Below are positions 53,686 through 62,092 of a DNA stretch of 64,000 nucleotides, in pieces (positions within the stretch are counted from its first letter, which is position 1; every line of letters begins with the position of its first letter). The stretch covers positions 62,001 to 126,000 of the forward strand of contig CATXTO010000003.1 of assembly GCA_958402445.1 (NCBI GenBank), in the 5' to 3' direction. The notes beneath the pieces are model-generated. The model ran no database searches. It was not told the origin of the DNA and was given only the letters and a program-made list of their open reading frames with translations. The position numbers were made by a program, and so were the translations under genes. This DNA comes from an uncultured Eubacteriales bacterium. GTDB taxonomy: Bacteria; Bacillota; Clostridia; Oscillospirales; Oscillospiraceae.

Positions 53686-54512
53686 GTTGGGTCCTCCTGC
53701 GCCTTTTTCTGTTTCTTTCGGTATGGTATCCAAACGCCACTGTAGAGAATTTTATCCAGCAGCGGCTTGTCCTGCACCAGGGGAAGCATCTCGTAGGCCT
53801 GGGTGCACTTGGCCATGGCAAGCACCAGGTATTGCTCCCAGCGAGCGGGGTCCGCATGCTCGTCCATAGCCGCCAGGGGATTGTAGGCGCCTTGCCGCAG
53901 GTCCTTGGGATAATCTACCACGGCGTCCATCAAATAGATAAACCGGCCCAGCGCCATAGCCATCTGGGACAGATATTGGGACCACTGGTCCTGCCGATAG
54001 AGGAATAACTGCTGCATGAGCCTGCCGAAGCAGTTGGCCGGCAGGTCCGGATTGCCGCAGTGAGATTGCTCCAGTAGATTGAGGGCGGCGATTTCGTCGG
54101 CAATGGCATTGCACTGTCGGGGATAGCGGGCGGACACGGCGGGGCAGTGCCGCCGCAGCAGGGCCCGCTGAGCCAAAGCGTCCAGCCGCTTACTGTCCCG
54201 CCAGTGGTCGTCAGCGTTGTAATAGGCCAGGGCTACGTTCATATCCGCGGCATAGGAAATGAGATCGCTCTGGAGCCAGGACTGCTTCCGCAAGGGATGC
54301 AGCGCGCATTTCCTGGTTTGCAGACGCTCCTCCGGCTCATATAGGGAGGACAGCAGCAGGGCCAGAAAGACCATGTCGTAACTCAGGGCAAGGCGGCAGG
54401 CGTTGGAGGCATTTTTCTGAATGGCGCGGCAGATGCCGCAATAGCACCCGGCGTACCGCGCTCGCTCCGCCTGGGTCAGTTCCTCCGAATCGGCCATGAC
54501 ATATCCAAACAA
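53682..54512 (-). CDS. DUF5685 family protein
   Basis: 276 residues. [12 protein letters not shown] provides a CxCxxC motif near residues 23-28; later Cys residues ([26 protein letters not shown]) and conserved helices follow. This pattern matches the DUF5685 family, whose members are mostly encoded with DnaJ-like proteins in Clostridia. TTG start 9 bases after GGGAGG. Proposed role: binding partner or client of the J protein, but no function is established. Confidence 0.85.
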   Translation of the reverse strand: MFGYVMADSEELTQAERARYAGCYCGICRAIQKNASNACRLALSYDMVFLALLLSSLYEPEERLQTRKCALHPLRKQSWLQSDLISYAADMNVALAYYNADDHWRDSKRLDALAQRALLRRHCPAVSARYPRQCNAIADEIAALNLLEQSHCGNPDLPANCFGRLMQQLFLYRQDQWSQYLSQMAMALGRFIYLMDAVVDYPKDLRQGAYNPLAAMDEHADPARWEQYLVLAMAKCTQAYEMLPLVQDKPLLDKILYSGVWIPYRKKQKKAQEDPT

Positions 54513-54631
54513 TAGGCCCAGCCTCCCACCAAGTTTTTCTTATTCTACCATGCATTCGCCCGTTTGTGAACATCGTTTCAAGGAATTTTTCAAAATATGA
54601 GGATTTATCCTGACTTCATCAATGTCGTAGC

Positions 54632-55525
54632 CTACCCTCTAGAGCCGGGCGTTCGGCTGTCTTTGGCCGGGAGCTTTTTTTCCCGGCGCAGCTGATAACC
54701 CACGTCGGTCAGGTATTTGTTGAGCGCGCCGCCGTAAAAGACAATGGACATACAGGTGTAAAGCCAAAGCATGCTGATGGCGATTGCGGACAGACTGCCG
54801 TAGACTGTGGAGTAGTTGCCAAAGTGTTCCACATAAATGGAAAACAGATCGGAGAAAATCAGCCAACCCAGGGATGCCAGCAGCGCGCCGGGTACGGAGG
54901 CCCAGAACGAATTCCTGCGGTTGGGCAGAAACATAAACATGGCGGTAAACAGGGCGGTCTGGGCGAGCAGTAAAATCAAGAATCGAATGGGGAGGATATC
55001 GGTCAAAAATACAATCAGCGGGTTGTCGCTCTGGGGGAGCCGGGCCCAGAGCGTCTGGCCGAATACGTGCAAGGACAAAGTCAGAAGCAGCACCAGCAAA
55101 AACAGAAAGGTATAGACCAAGCTCAGCAGCCGGGTGAAGACATAGCCCCGGTCCTCCTTGACCCCATAGACCCGGTTGAGTCCTGTGAGCATACCATGGA
55201 TGCCGCGGGAAGCGGACCAGAGGGCGGCCAGGGCGGAGACGGATACCAGAGTTTTGGAGCTACTGGCAAACATATTGTTGATCAGGCGGGTCAGGGAGGG
55301 CATGAGTGCCGATGGAATCACGTTTTCCAGTATTTCCAGCAAGTCGCCGCTGCCCAGAGAGGTATAGCTCAGCAGGTTTAGAAGCAGCATAGCGGTAGGA
55401 AATGCGGATAGAACCATAAAGTAAGAGGCGTTTGCCGCGAAGATCGGCACATCCAGGCTGGTGAGGCTGTGAATCATATCGAGAAGTCTGGAGAGCCTGC
55501 GGCCAAAGGTTTTCTGGTGCTTCAT
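54632..55525 (-). CDS. YihY/BrkB-family membrane protein
   Basis: 297 residues from ATG 55525 (GGGGGAAG upstream). Six helices with the family pattern: YFMVLSAFPTAMLLLNLL near residues 40-60 and SLSAIAISMLWLYTCMSIVFYGGALNKY near 240-265. Members are often called ribonuclease BN by mistake; a membrane transport or lipid role is more likely. C-terminal tail is basic. Confidence 0.92.
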   Translation of the reverse strand: MKHQKTFGRRLSRLLDMIHSLTSLDVPIFAANASYFMVLSAFPTAMLLLNLLSYTSLGSGDLLEILENVIPSALMPSLTRLINNMFASSSKTLVSVSALAALWSASRGIHGMLTGLNRVYGVKEDRGYVFTRLLSLVYTFLFLLVLLLTLSLHVFGQTLWARLPQSDNPLIVFLTDILPIRFLILLLAQTALFTAMFMFLPNRRNSFWASVPGALLASLGWLIFSDLFSIYVEHFGNYSTVYGSLSAIAISMLWLYTCMSIVFYGGALNKYLTDVGYQLRREKKLPAKDSRTPGSRG

Positions 55526-55716
55526 GTACTTCCCCCTATCTGCCGGCCCCATCCGGCCTGCCGGTGCTTGCATTTTTCTGACAAATCCGATATACTGAAA
55601 AGGCAGAAAGCCGCCCCCTTTGTCGAAACGAGGCCGGGGGCAGGTGGCATTTCTTTTTCATTTGTGTAATAGTAGCATTATTATACTGAGAATATTGGAA
55701 AAATGGAAGTGTTTTT

Positions 55717-56643
55717 TTGGAAATTTCCGTTAGTACTTCTATTGCGGGGCTACTGCGGGCCGTAGATTTGCAGGAGGCGTTGGAAACGGCGGCGGAGGCC
55801 GGGTTTCGGCTGCTGGATTTTCCGCTGAGCGTTTTCAGCCGCGCGCCGGATTCCCCGCTGCGGCAGCCGGACTGGCTGCGCTGGGCGGAGAATGTAAAAA
55901 AGACGTTGACGGGTATGGGCCTTCGCGTAACCCAGGCTCACGCCGCCTGGGACCAAGCGATTCCCCTGGATTTGTACGAGGCGCCGCCAGACCCGCTTTA
56001 CCCCAGGACCATCGCCGCGTGCCGCGCCCTGGGCTGCGAGAAACTGGTATTTCATCCCCCGCTGTATTTTTTCCCGACGGAGGATCGGGCGGGCCGGCAG
56101 CGGGTGATACAGTGGAATATCCGCTGGTTCAGGGCCCTGCTGCCGGACCTGGAGCGGTATCGGGTTACTGCGGAGCTGGAAAATCTGTTTGACTACCGGC
56201 GGGTCCAGCCGGCAGGGGGGCCGCCGTTCCCCTTTACCACCCAGGAGGATATGATGGAGCTCTGCGACGGCGTGAACAGCCCTTGGGTCCGCCTTTGCCT
56301 GGATACGGGGCACGGAAACATCGCGGGCCAGGATGTTCCGGGCATGGTCCGGGCCTATGGAAGCCGGCTGCAAGTGCTGCATCTCAATGACAATTATGGG
56401 AAAATCGGTCCCATTTATGAGGACCTGCATTTGTTCCCCGGCTATGGTGCCTTGGACTGGGGAGAGATTTTCCGGGCGCTGCGGGAAACCGGCTTTTCCG
56501 GCGTTTTCAATTTGGAGCCTGTGAGCGCGCTGCCGGGACAAAGCCGCCCGGTGCGGGTGTTGCAGCTGCGAGCGGCCCGGGAAATCGCACTGCAGCTGGC
56601 GGAAGCGGCTGGCTTTTTGGGCGCCGATTCTGAGCATAAGTAA
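55717..56643 (+). CDS. Sugar phosphate isomerase/epimerase (AP endonuclease 2, TIM-barrel family)
   Basis: 308 residues, TIM barrel of the xylose isomerase-like superfamily: metal-site residues appear as VTAELENL (Glu), LCLDTGHGNI (Asp, His), LHLNDNYG (His, Asp) and FNLEPV (Glu). Sugar isomerase or epimerase activity is likely; exact sugar unknown. The start is TTG 55717 with GGAAG 8 bases upstream, since no ATG fits. Monocistronic and unrelated to its neighbours by content. Confidence 0.88.
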   Translation: MEISVSTSIAGLLRAVDLQEALETAAEAGFRLLDFPLSVFSRAPDSPLRQPDWLRWAENVKKTLTGMGLRVTQAHAAWDQAIPLDLYEAPPDPLYPRTIAACRALGCEKLVFHPPLYFFPTEDRAGRQRVIQWNIRWFRALLPDLERYRVTAELENLFDYRRVQPAGGPPFPFTTQEDMMELCDGVNSPWVRLCLDTGHGNIAGQDVPGMVRAYGSRLQVLHLNDNYGKIGPIYEDLHLFPGYGALDWGEIFRALRETGFSGVFNLEPVSALPGQSRPVRVLQLRAAREIALQLAEAAGFLGADSEHK

Positions 56644-56680
56644 TAAGTCGATAATTTGGATTTAAAAGGGGGTTGTGAGC

Positions 56681-57145
56681 ATGAAACACACCTGTGTGGT
56701 TTTGTCCGTAACGGACATCAAGGCTGCGAGAGGGTTTTATGAGGATTTATTTGGTCTGGAATTGTATCAGGATTATGGCATCAACATCTCGTTTACCTGC
56801 GGCTTGTCCTTGCAACAAAACTTTGCCTGGCTCGTCAATCTGCCAAAGGACAAGGTGCTGCACCATGCGAACAACATGGAAATCTGCTTCGAGGAAGCGG
56901 ATTTCGACGGCTTTTTAAAAAAGTTGAAAAAATATCCTGATCTTGTGTATTTGAGCGGCGTCACGGAACACGACTGGGGACAGCGCGTTGTGCGGTTTTA
57001 TGATCCGGACGGGCATATCATCGAGGTTGGGGAAGATATGAAGATGGTCATTCATCGATTCCTTGCTTCGGGCATGACGATGGAAGAAATCTCGGTGAAA
57101 ATGGATGCTTCTGTGGAAGATTTAACAAAGCTTCTTCACAATTAG
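56681..57145 (+). CDS. VOC-superfamily protein (glyoxalase-like)
   Basis: 154 residues from ATG 56681, AGGGGG 8 bases upstream. Glyoxalase/bleomycin-resistance fold with strands HTCVVLSVTDIKAARGFYEDLFG and FYDPDGHIIEVGEDM, the metal ligand Glu in HIIEVGE. Fold-level assignment only. A ~35-residue C-terminal helix (MTMEEISVKMDASVEDLTKLL) follows. It lies 14 bases before the DUF3788 gene. Confidence 0.9.
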   Translation: MKHTCVVLSVTDIKAARGFYEDLFGLELYQDYGINISFTCGLSLQQNFAWLVNLPKDKVLHHANNMEICFEEADFDGFLKKLKKYPDLVYLSGVTEHDWGQRVVRFYDPDGHIIEVGEDMKMVIHRFLASGMTMEEISVKMDASVEDLTKLLHN

Positions 57146-57159
57146 ATTTGGGGGCTACG

Positions 57160-57573
57160 ATGTACGAAAGGATGCGGAACAAGCAGAAGGAGCCGCCCCT
57201 TGGGGAGATGACGGCCTACTGTGGAGAGAACGGGGAACGCTTTGCCTTGCTGAACAAATGGCTCGTAGAAACCTATGGAACGGTACAGAAAATTGCGTTT
57301 CCCTATGGCAATCAATATGGCTGGGGGATTGCACATCGAAAAAGGCAAAAGCTTGTTTGCAACGTATTTGCGGAAGACAACGCTTTTTCGGTGATGGTTC
57401 GGCTAACCAACGTGCAGTTTGCATCGCTCTATGAGCAGGTACAGAGCTATACACGGGATTATATCGATCAAAAGTTCCCCTGCGGCGACGGCGGATGGAT
57501 TCCATATCGCGTTACTTGTCAGGTGCATTTAGAGGATATCCAAAAAATATTATCCGTAAAATGCACCAAATAG
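57160..57573 (+). CDS. DUF3788 family protein
   Basis: 137 residues from ATG 57160. GERFALLNKWLVETYG, WGIAHRKRQKLVCNVFAED and FSVMVRLTNVQFASLYEQ are DUF3788 landmarks, with the C-terminal WIPYRVTCQVHLEDIQKILSVK. Family length is about 135-145. Function unknown. Ribosome site TTGGGGGC. Probably co-transcribed with the VOC gene. Confidence 0.88.
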   Translation: MYERMRNKQKEPPLGEMTAYCGENGERFALLNKWLVETYGTVQKIAFPYGNQYGWGIAHRKRQKLVCNVFAEDNAFSVMVRLTNVQFASLYEQVQSYTRDYIDQKFPCGDGGWIPYRVTCQVHLEDIQKILSVKCTK

Positions 57574-57602
57574 ATGCCCGGCCGGCTTTCTTGGGCGAGA
57601 TA

Positions 57603-57633
57603 AAAAGCGGGACAGCCCAGCTGTCCCGCTTTT
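57603..57633. terminator. Bidirectional terminator between DUF3788 and DUF1540 genes
   Basis: AAAAGCGGGACAG (57603-57615), CCCAG, CTGTCCCGCTTTT (57621-57633), 13-bp perfect stem. Confidence 0.92.
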
Positions 57634-57642
57634 CTGGCGTCC

Positions 57643-57810
57643 TTACTTTTTGCGGAAGGACATGCAATCGGTGCACTGATCCATGGTGGGATTACTCTCA
57701 TGGGTGCCGACCAGAATCTTTTCCAGAGCGCAGTAGTTGGCTTCGCTGCAGTGGTTGGCGCAAGAGGTCACCGTGCACTCAATGGCTTTGTTGGCTTGGC
57801 AGTTGTTCAT
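57643..57810 (-). CDS. DUF1540 small cysteine-rich protein
   Basis: 55 residues from ATG 57810, AAAGGAGG 9 bases upstream. IECTVTSCANHCSEANYCALEKI followed by CTDCMSFRKK gives seven cysteines in the DUF1540 arrangement, expected to bind a metal. Many spore-formers carry several copies. Open frame extends upstream but without cysteine pattern or ribosome site. Confidence 0.88.
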   Translation of the reverse strand: MNNCQANKAIECTVTSCANHCSEANYCALEKILVGTHESNPTMDQCTDCMSFRKK

Positions 57811-58119
57811 CAATGACAGCCTCCTTTGTTTTTGGGGTTCAGGCATAGTATATCCGGCTGGAGGCGGTTCATTCTGCAAAACCCTGGGGAATATGACAGA
57901 ATTTGCCAGGAAAAAGCGGCTGAGGTTTGCTTTTCCCTGGCAAATGTGGTAAAATTTTAAGGGCAACCGGGGCTGCCGTAGCAGCCCCTATATCCAGCGG
58001 GCCCCACAGCGCCTGCATCGGCGTTTGGAAGCGAAAGCTGCGGTGATCCCGCACATTCACTAGTATGCCCCAGATTTCGTTTGGGTGCATGGTAAATTGA
58101 TACAAACGGAGGTTTTTCT
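57811..58119. other. Intergenic region with hairpin before rpe
   Basis: A perfect hairpin GGGGCTGC-CGTA-GCAGCCCC lies at 57969-57988, and further GC-rich inverted stretches follow to 58070. A leader for rpe is possible; no known riboswitch class was recognised. Confidence 0.5.
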
Positions 58120-58770
58120 ATGGCAAAGGTTTCCCCGTCCATTTTATCGGCAGATTTTGTCAATTTGGAGCGGGACATTCGGAGCTTAGCCGCAGCGGGC
58201 GCAGACTATGTCCACGTGGATGTGATGGACGGCCGCTTTGTGCCGAACATTACAATTGGAATTCCGGTGGTGGCGGCGATTCGGCGGGTGACGGAGCTTC
58301 CCTTGGATGTGCATTTGATGATCGACAGGCCCGTGCGGTATGTGGAAGCGTTCTGCCAGGCGGGCGCGGACATTCTGACCGTGCATGTGGAGGCGGATTC
58401 CGAAAAGAACACGCGGACGGCGCTGCAAAAAATTCGCGATTGCGGCGTCCGGCCGGCAGTGAGCGTAAAGCCGGGAACGCCGGCGGAAGCGGTGTTGCCC
58501 TTTTTGCCTCTGTGCGACCTGATTTTGGTCATGACGGTGGAGCCGGGCTTTGGGGGCCAGCGCTTTCAGGAGGCTATGATGCCCAAGCTGCGGGCCATTC
58601 GCACTTGGCTGGACCGGGAGAACCCCGCCTGCGAGTTGGAAGTGGATGGCGGCGTCAACGAGACCACCGCCCGGCTGTGCAAGGAAAACGGAGCCGACGT
58701 GCTGGTAGCAGGGTCCGCCTATTTTAAGGCGGCGCATCCGGAGGCGTTTGTCCGAGCGTTGCAGGCGTGA
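58120..58770 (+). CDS. rpe: Ribulose-phosphate 3-epimerase
   Basis: 216 residues, TIM barrel of the pentose phosphate pathway converting ribulose-5-P and xylulose-5-P. Family motifs HVDVMDGRFVPNITIG (metal and catalytic Asp), DVHLMI, MTVEPGFGGQ and EVDGGVN are all present, the C-terminus AAHPEAFVRALQA is normal. GGAGG 7 bases before ATG. The next 1 kb carries a tandem repeat array and a second, diverged copy of the last 20 codons. Confidence 0.98.
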   Translation: MAKVSPSILSADFVNLERDIRSLAAAGADYVHVDVMDGRFVPNITIGIPVVAAIRRVTELPLDVHLMIDRPVRYVEAFCQAGADILTVHVEADSEKNTRTALQKIRDCGVRPAVSVKPGTPAEAVLPFLPLCDLILVMTVEPGFGGQRFQEAMMPKLRAIRTWLDRENPACELEVDGGVNETTARLCKENGADVLVAGSAYFKAAHPEAFVRALQA

Positions 58771-58819
58771 GATTCCGTTCGTTGAAGACCTGGGATTTGC
58801 GGCGTCAAAACCGGCGCAT

Positions 58820-59213
58820 GTAGGGGCGGCCTTTGGCCGCGCGCATGGGACAATCCAACGGGTACAGGTGCAGGGAACGACCTGCGGTCGTTCCGCGGGC
58901 GAGCGAAGCTCGCCCCTACGGCGCGCTATGGGTTTTGTGTCTGTAAGGGCGGCCTTTGGCCGCGCGCATGGGACAATCCACCGGGTACGGGTGTAGGGAA
59001 CGACCTGCGGTCGTTCCGCGGGCGAGCGAAGCTCGCCCCTACGGCGCGCTATGGGTTTTGTGTCTGTAAGGGCGGCCTTTGGCCGCGCGCATGGGACAAT
59101 CCACCGGGTACGGGTGTAGGGAACGACCTGCGGTCGTTCCGCGGGCGAGCGAAGCTCGCCCCTACGGCGCGCTATGGGTTTTGCATCTGTAGGGGCGGTC
59201 TCCGCCCGCCCGC
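58820..59213. repeat. Tandem 123-bp palindrome-rich repeat array downstream of rpe
   Basis: Units start at 58820, 58943 and 59066 with a partial fourth at 59189; exact 123-bp period, nearly identical copies. Each unit contains three palindromes: GCGGCC-TTT-GGCCGC, GGAACGACC-TGC-GGTCGTTCC and GGGCGAGCG-AA-GCTCGCCC, and ends CGCCCCTACGGCGCGCTATGG. The units begin GTAGGGGCGG (or GTAAGGGCGG). These are the same border sequences as the 180-bp array at 3948, but the internal modules differ. Confidence 0.96.
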
Positions 59214-59254
59214 TAAACCCCTTAAATTTGAGATAAAGCGACAGAAAGCGGGAA

Positions 59255-59305
59255 GCTGACCGCGCAGACTTAGTCCGTCCTCTGATGAGGGAGGAGGCGG
59301 TCAGC
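59255..59305 (+). ncRNA. Two-stem hairpin of unknown role
   Basis: Outer stem GCTGACCGC (59255-59263) and GCGGTCAGC (59297-59305), inner stem CCTC-TGAT-GAGG. Structured, palindromic, no match to a known RNA class that I recognise. Low-confidence RNA candidate; it may simply be another repeat module. Confidence 0.35.
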
Positions 59306-59337
59306 CATGGGTTGCGTTTCATCTGCGGGACGGAAAA

Positions 59338-59365
59338 TGCGGCGGCGCGTTACTTCGCCGCCGCA
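59338..59365. terminator. Hairpin after the repeat array
   Basis: TGCGGCGGCG (59338-59347), 8-base loop, CGCCGCCGCA (59356-59365). No clear T tract. Confidence 0.5.
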
Positions 59366-59407
59366 TATGCTAATTGATCACATTAATAAAAGTTTTGCAA
59401 TTTTAGG

Positions 59408-59467
59408 TTTCCCACCCTGGCGCAGGCGGAGAATCCGGCGGCGTTTGTCCGGGCGCTGCGGGCGTAA
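59408..59467 (+). pseudogene. Diverged second copy of the rpe 3' end
   Basis: Translated in frame, 59408-59467 ends AENPAAFVRALRA followed by TAA, against AAHPEAFVRALQA followed by TGA in rpe. The last ~40 bases match at roughly four of five positions. There is no start codon or upstream rpe sequence in frame. This looks like the left-over end of an older or related rpe gene. Confidence 0.65.
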
Positions 59468-59537
59468 AAGGAATAAAAATACTAGATATAAAAATTTTAA
59501 CTTTGCGACCATAATTTTTAGATAGATTTGAAAATGG

Positions 59538-59675
59538 GTGCTGCTGCGATGGCAATCCTTCGTGGTGGGCTTCCGGGTGCGAACGCTGGTCCTTTCGCTG
59601 TTGCCTGCGGCAGTGGTGCTGTTGGCCTGTCTGGTATTCCGTGGGGTGCAGCGGCTTCCGGCACGAAAGCAATAG
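59538..59675 (+). CDS. Short hydrophobic peptide (uncertain)
   Basis: 45 codons from GTG 59538: a single hydrophobic segment VLSLLPAAVVLLACLVF flanked by basic residues on both sides. No ribosome site and no recognised family. It could be a small membrane peptide, or a remnant of a lost membrane protein, since the surroundings (59216-59779) show no other gene. Confidence 0.3.
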   Translation: MLLRWQSFVVGFRVRTLVLSLLPAAVVLLACLVFRGVQRLPARKQ

Positions 59676-59718
59676 ATGGCAGGGCAAGTCCGTCTGAGTT
59701 TCTGACCAATTAATTTTT

Positions 59719-59749
59719 TGCGCAGCGGCGAATTATTCGCCGCTGCGCA
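59719..59749. terminator. Hairpin downstream of ftsH
   Basis: TGCGCAGCGGCGAA (59719-59732), TTA, TTCGCCGCTGCGCA (59736-59749), 14-bp perfect stem, 30 bases past the ftsH stop. The adjoining T-rich run is on the plus-strand left side, so activity on the minus strand is likely but not ideal. Confidence 0.7.
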
Positions 59750-59779
59750 GTGTTATTTGAAACGACGGCAAATGCGTGG

Positions 59780-61747
59780 TCAGGTCTCCTGCCCGGGCGC
59801 AGACGGGGCGTCTGGAGCACCGCCGGCGGACCTGTCTTGGGCCGGAGCGTCTGGGGCGGTTTCCGGCAGGTTCGGATGCCCCTCGGCTTTGACGTAGCTC
59901 ATGAGCTCGTCGCCGGTAATGGTCTCCTTGGCCAGCAGATACAGGGCGACCTCGTCCAATAGGCCTCGGTGCTCCGCCAGGAGCTTCTGAGACTCCTCAT
60001 AGCAGTGCCGCAGGAGCCGCTGCACCTCCTGGTCCACCTCGGCGGCAGTAGCCTGGGAGCAGTCCAGATAGGATTGGCTTTCCAAATACTCATTTTGTAC
60101 CGTGGACAGCGCCATAAGGCCGAACCGGCTGCTCATGCCGAACTGGGTCACCATTCTTCGCGCCACATCCGTGGCCCGCTGAATGTCGTTGGAGGCGCCG
60201 GTGGTCTGCACGCGGAACACCAGCTCCTCCGCAGCCCGACCTCCCAGCAGAGTCCGCAGCTCCGTGAGCAGCTCGTCCCGGGTGCTGAGATACTTTTCTT
60301 CCTCCGGCATCTGCATGGTGTAGCCCAAGGCGCCGGAGGTGTGGGGCACAATGGTAATTTTTGAGACGGGCTGGGTGTGTTTCTCCAGGGCGGCCACCAG
60401 GGCGTGGCCCACCTCATGATAGGCTACGATCCGCTTTTCAATGTCCGTCAGGACAGTGTTTTTCTTTTCTGTGCCTGCAATGACCACCTCAAAGGAGGTC
60501 ATCAGATCCTCCTGATTGACCGCCTGCCTGCCCAGCCGGACCGCCCGCAGGGCGGCCTCGTTGACCAGGTTGGCCAGGTCCGCGCCCACGGCGCCGGCCG
60601 TGGCCTGGGCGATTTTTTGCAGGTCCACGTCGTCGGAGAGCTTGATCTTCTTCGTGTGGACCTTTAGGGTGTCCAGACGGCCCTGGAGATTGGGCCGGTC
60701 CACGATGATGCGGCGGTCGAACCGGCCTGCCCGGAGCAGAGCCTTATCCAGAATTTCGGGCCGGTTGGTGGCGGCCAAGATGACCACGCCCTTGGAGGAG
60801 TCGAAGCCGTCGATCTCCGACAGAAGCTGGTTCAGCGTCTGCTCCCGCTCGTCGTTGCCGCCGAATTTGGAATCCCGGGTCCTGCCAATGGCGTCGATTT
60901 CGTCAATGAAGATGATGCAAGGCGCCACCTTGGCGGCCTGCTGGAACAGATCCCGCACCCGGCTGGCACCAACGCCGACGAACATCTCCACAAAGTCGGA
61001 GCCGGAGATGGAGAAAAAGGGAACGTTGGCTTCTCCGGCCACCGCCTTGGCCAGCAGGGTCTTGCCGGTTCCGGGGGAGCCCACCAACAGCGCGCCCTTG
61101 GGCAGCTTGGCGCCGATGGCCGCATATTTTTGCGGATTATGCAGAAAATCAATGATTTCCTGCAGGGACTCCTTGGCCTCGTCCTGGCCGGCCACGTCGG
61201 CAAAAGTGACGCCGGTCTGCTTTTCCATATACACCTTGGCCTTGCTCTGCCCAATGCCGCCCAGGCCGCCGCCCATTCCGCTGCCCATCTTTCGCATTAA
61301 AAGGCTCAGCAGGAAGAAGGTCAGGCCTAAAATCAGAAGATTGGAGAGAATAAAACCGATAATGGAATTGTCTTCCTGGGGTTCCTGATACACCGAAACG
61401 CCCTGCGCCTGGAGCCTTTCCACCAGCTCCGTGTTATCGGTGTTGGTGATAAGACCTGTGTAGTAAACGGTCTGCATGGACCCGGACTTCTCCGATTCTT
61501 CCTTGGTGATGAACTTAACCCGGTCCGGCTCGAATCGAACCTCCGCCAGTTGATTTTCCTGCACCATGGTCAGAAATTCGGTATAGGTTTTCATCTTTAG
61601 CTGTGCATTGGAAATAGAATTGTAAATGAGGTTAAACAGCAGGACGATGACCACAGCCAAAATTAAAAGGGGAATGCCTGTTTTCAGCGGGTTGCGGCCA
61701 TTTTTTTCGTCTTTTGGGTTTTTGTTGTTGGGATTGTCGTTATTCAT
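59780..61747 (-). CDS. ftsH: ATP-dependent membrane metalloprotease FtsH
   Basis: 655 residues. N-terminal helix (24-45), extracytoplasmic region (46-128), helix (129-151), AAA+ domain with Walker A GSPGTGKT (223-230), Walker B and SRH, and the zinc protease motif HEVGH (444-448). It degrades membrane and unfolded cytoplasmic proteins. The C-terminal tail (620-655) is acidic and Pro/Ala-rich, typical of Firmicutes. AAAGGAGGG is 13 bases before the ATG, slightly far. Divergent from rlmB. Confidence 0.98.
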   Translation of the reverse strand: MNNDNPNNKNPKDEKNGRNPLKTGIPLLILAVVIVLLFNLIYNSISNAQLKMKTYTEFLTMVQENQLAEVRFEPDRVKFITKEESEKSGSMQTVYYTGLITNTDNTELVERLQAQGVSVYQEPQEDNSIIGFILSNLLILGLTFFLLSLLMRKMGSGMGGGLGGIGQSKAKVYMEKQTGVTFADVAGQDEAKESLQEIIDFLHNPQKYAAIGAKLPKGALLVGSPGTGKTLLAKAVAGEANVPFFSISGSDFVEMFVGVGASRVRDLFQQAAKVAPCIIFIDEIDAIGRTRDSKFGGNDEREQTLNQLLSEIDGFDSSKGVVILAATNRPEILDKALLRAGRFDRRIIVDRPNLQGRLDTLKVHTKKIKLSDDVDLQKIAQATAGAVGADLANLVNEAALRAVRLGRQAVNQEDLMTSFEVVIAGTEKKNTVLTDIEKRIVAYHEVGHALVAALEKHTQPVSKITIVPHTSGALGYTMQMPEEEKYLSTRDELLTELRTLLGGRAAEELVFRVQTTGASNDIQRATDVARRMVTQFGMSSRFGLMALSTVQNEYLESQSYLDCSQATAAEVDQEVQRLLRHCYEESQKLLAEHRGLLDEVALYLLAKETITGDELMSYVKAEGHPNLPETAPDAPAQDRSAGGAPDAPSAPGQET

Positions 61748-61831
61748 CGAAAATTGGCACCCTCCTTTGCCGCCGCACAGGCAGGACGCGGTCCTAAAAG
61801 GCGTGCAGCAAAAAATCGTAGTTTTTCTTTC

Positions 61832-61860
61832 ATCATATCACACAAAATAGTTCCCTGCAA
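61832..61860 (-). promoter_or_regulatory. Promoter of ftsH
   Basis: On the minus strand TTGCAG (61860-61855), 17-base spacer, TATGAT (61837-61832), about 85 bases before the ATG. Confidence 0.8.
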
Positions 61861-61952
61861 TGAATTCCCGGCATTCTCCATAAAATTTTTGTGAATTGTT
61901 TGCGGGGACCGGCGAACGTATGATTGAATTTTGCGAAAGTTACAAAGTGTTG

Positions 61953-61981
61953 TTGTCCCAGAGGAAGTTGTCTGGTATAAT
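61953..61981 (+). promoter_or_regulatory. Promoter of rlmB
   Basis: TTGTCC (61953-61958), 17-base spacer, TATAAT (61976-61981), preceded by T/A-rich DNA, about 110 bases before the ATG. Confidence 0.85.
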
Positions 61982-62092
61982 ATTTCAAAAATGACTGTCA
62001 GGGTCGGCTGCGGCGTCTTTGCGTTCCGCAGGCGGCATCTGTCGGATCTGGGCCCGCCAAGAAAAAGGCGCGCCTAGACTGGAGGCGATGGC

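Noticed and set aside
59281..59305. Hammerhead ribozyme suggested by CTGATGAG
   Set aside because: No GAAA box and no third stem can be drawn; the bases fit a simple hairpin.
58186..59322. 378-codon minus-strand frame over rpe and the 123-bp array
   Set aside because: Antisense to rpe and made of 41-codon repeats in the array; no ribosome site and no protein family.
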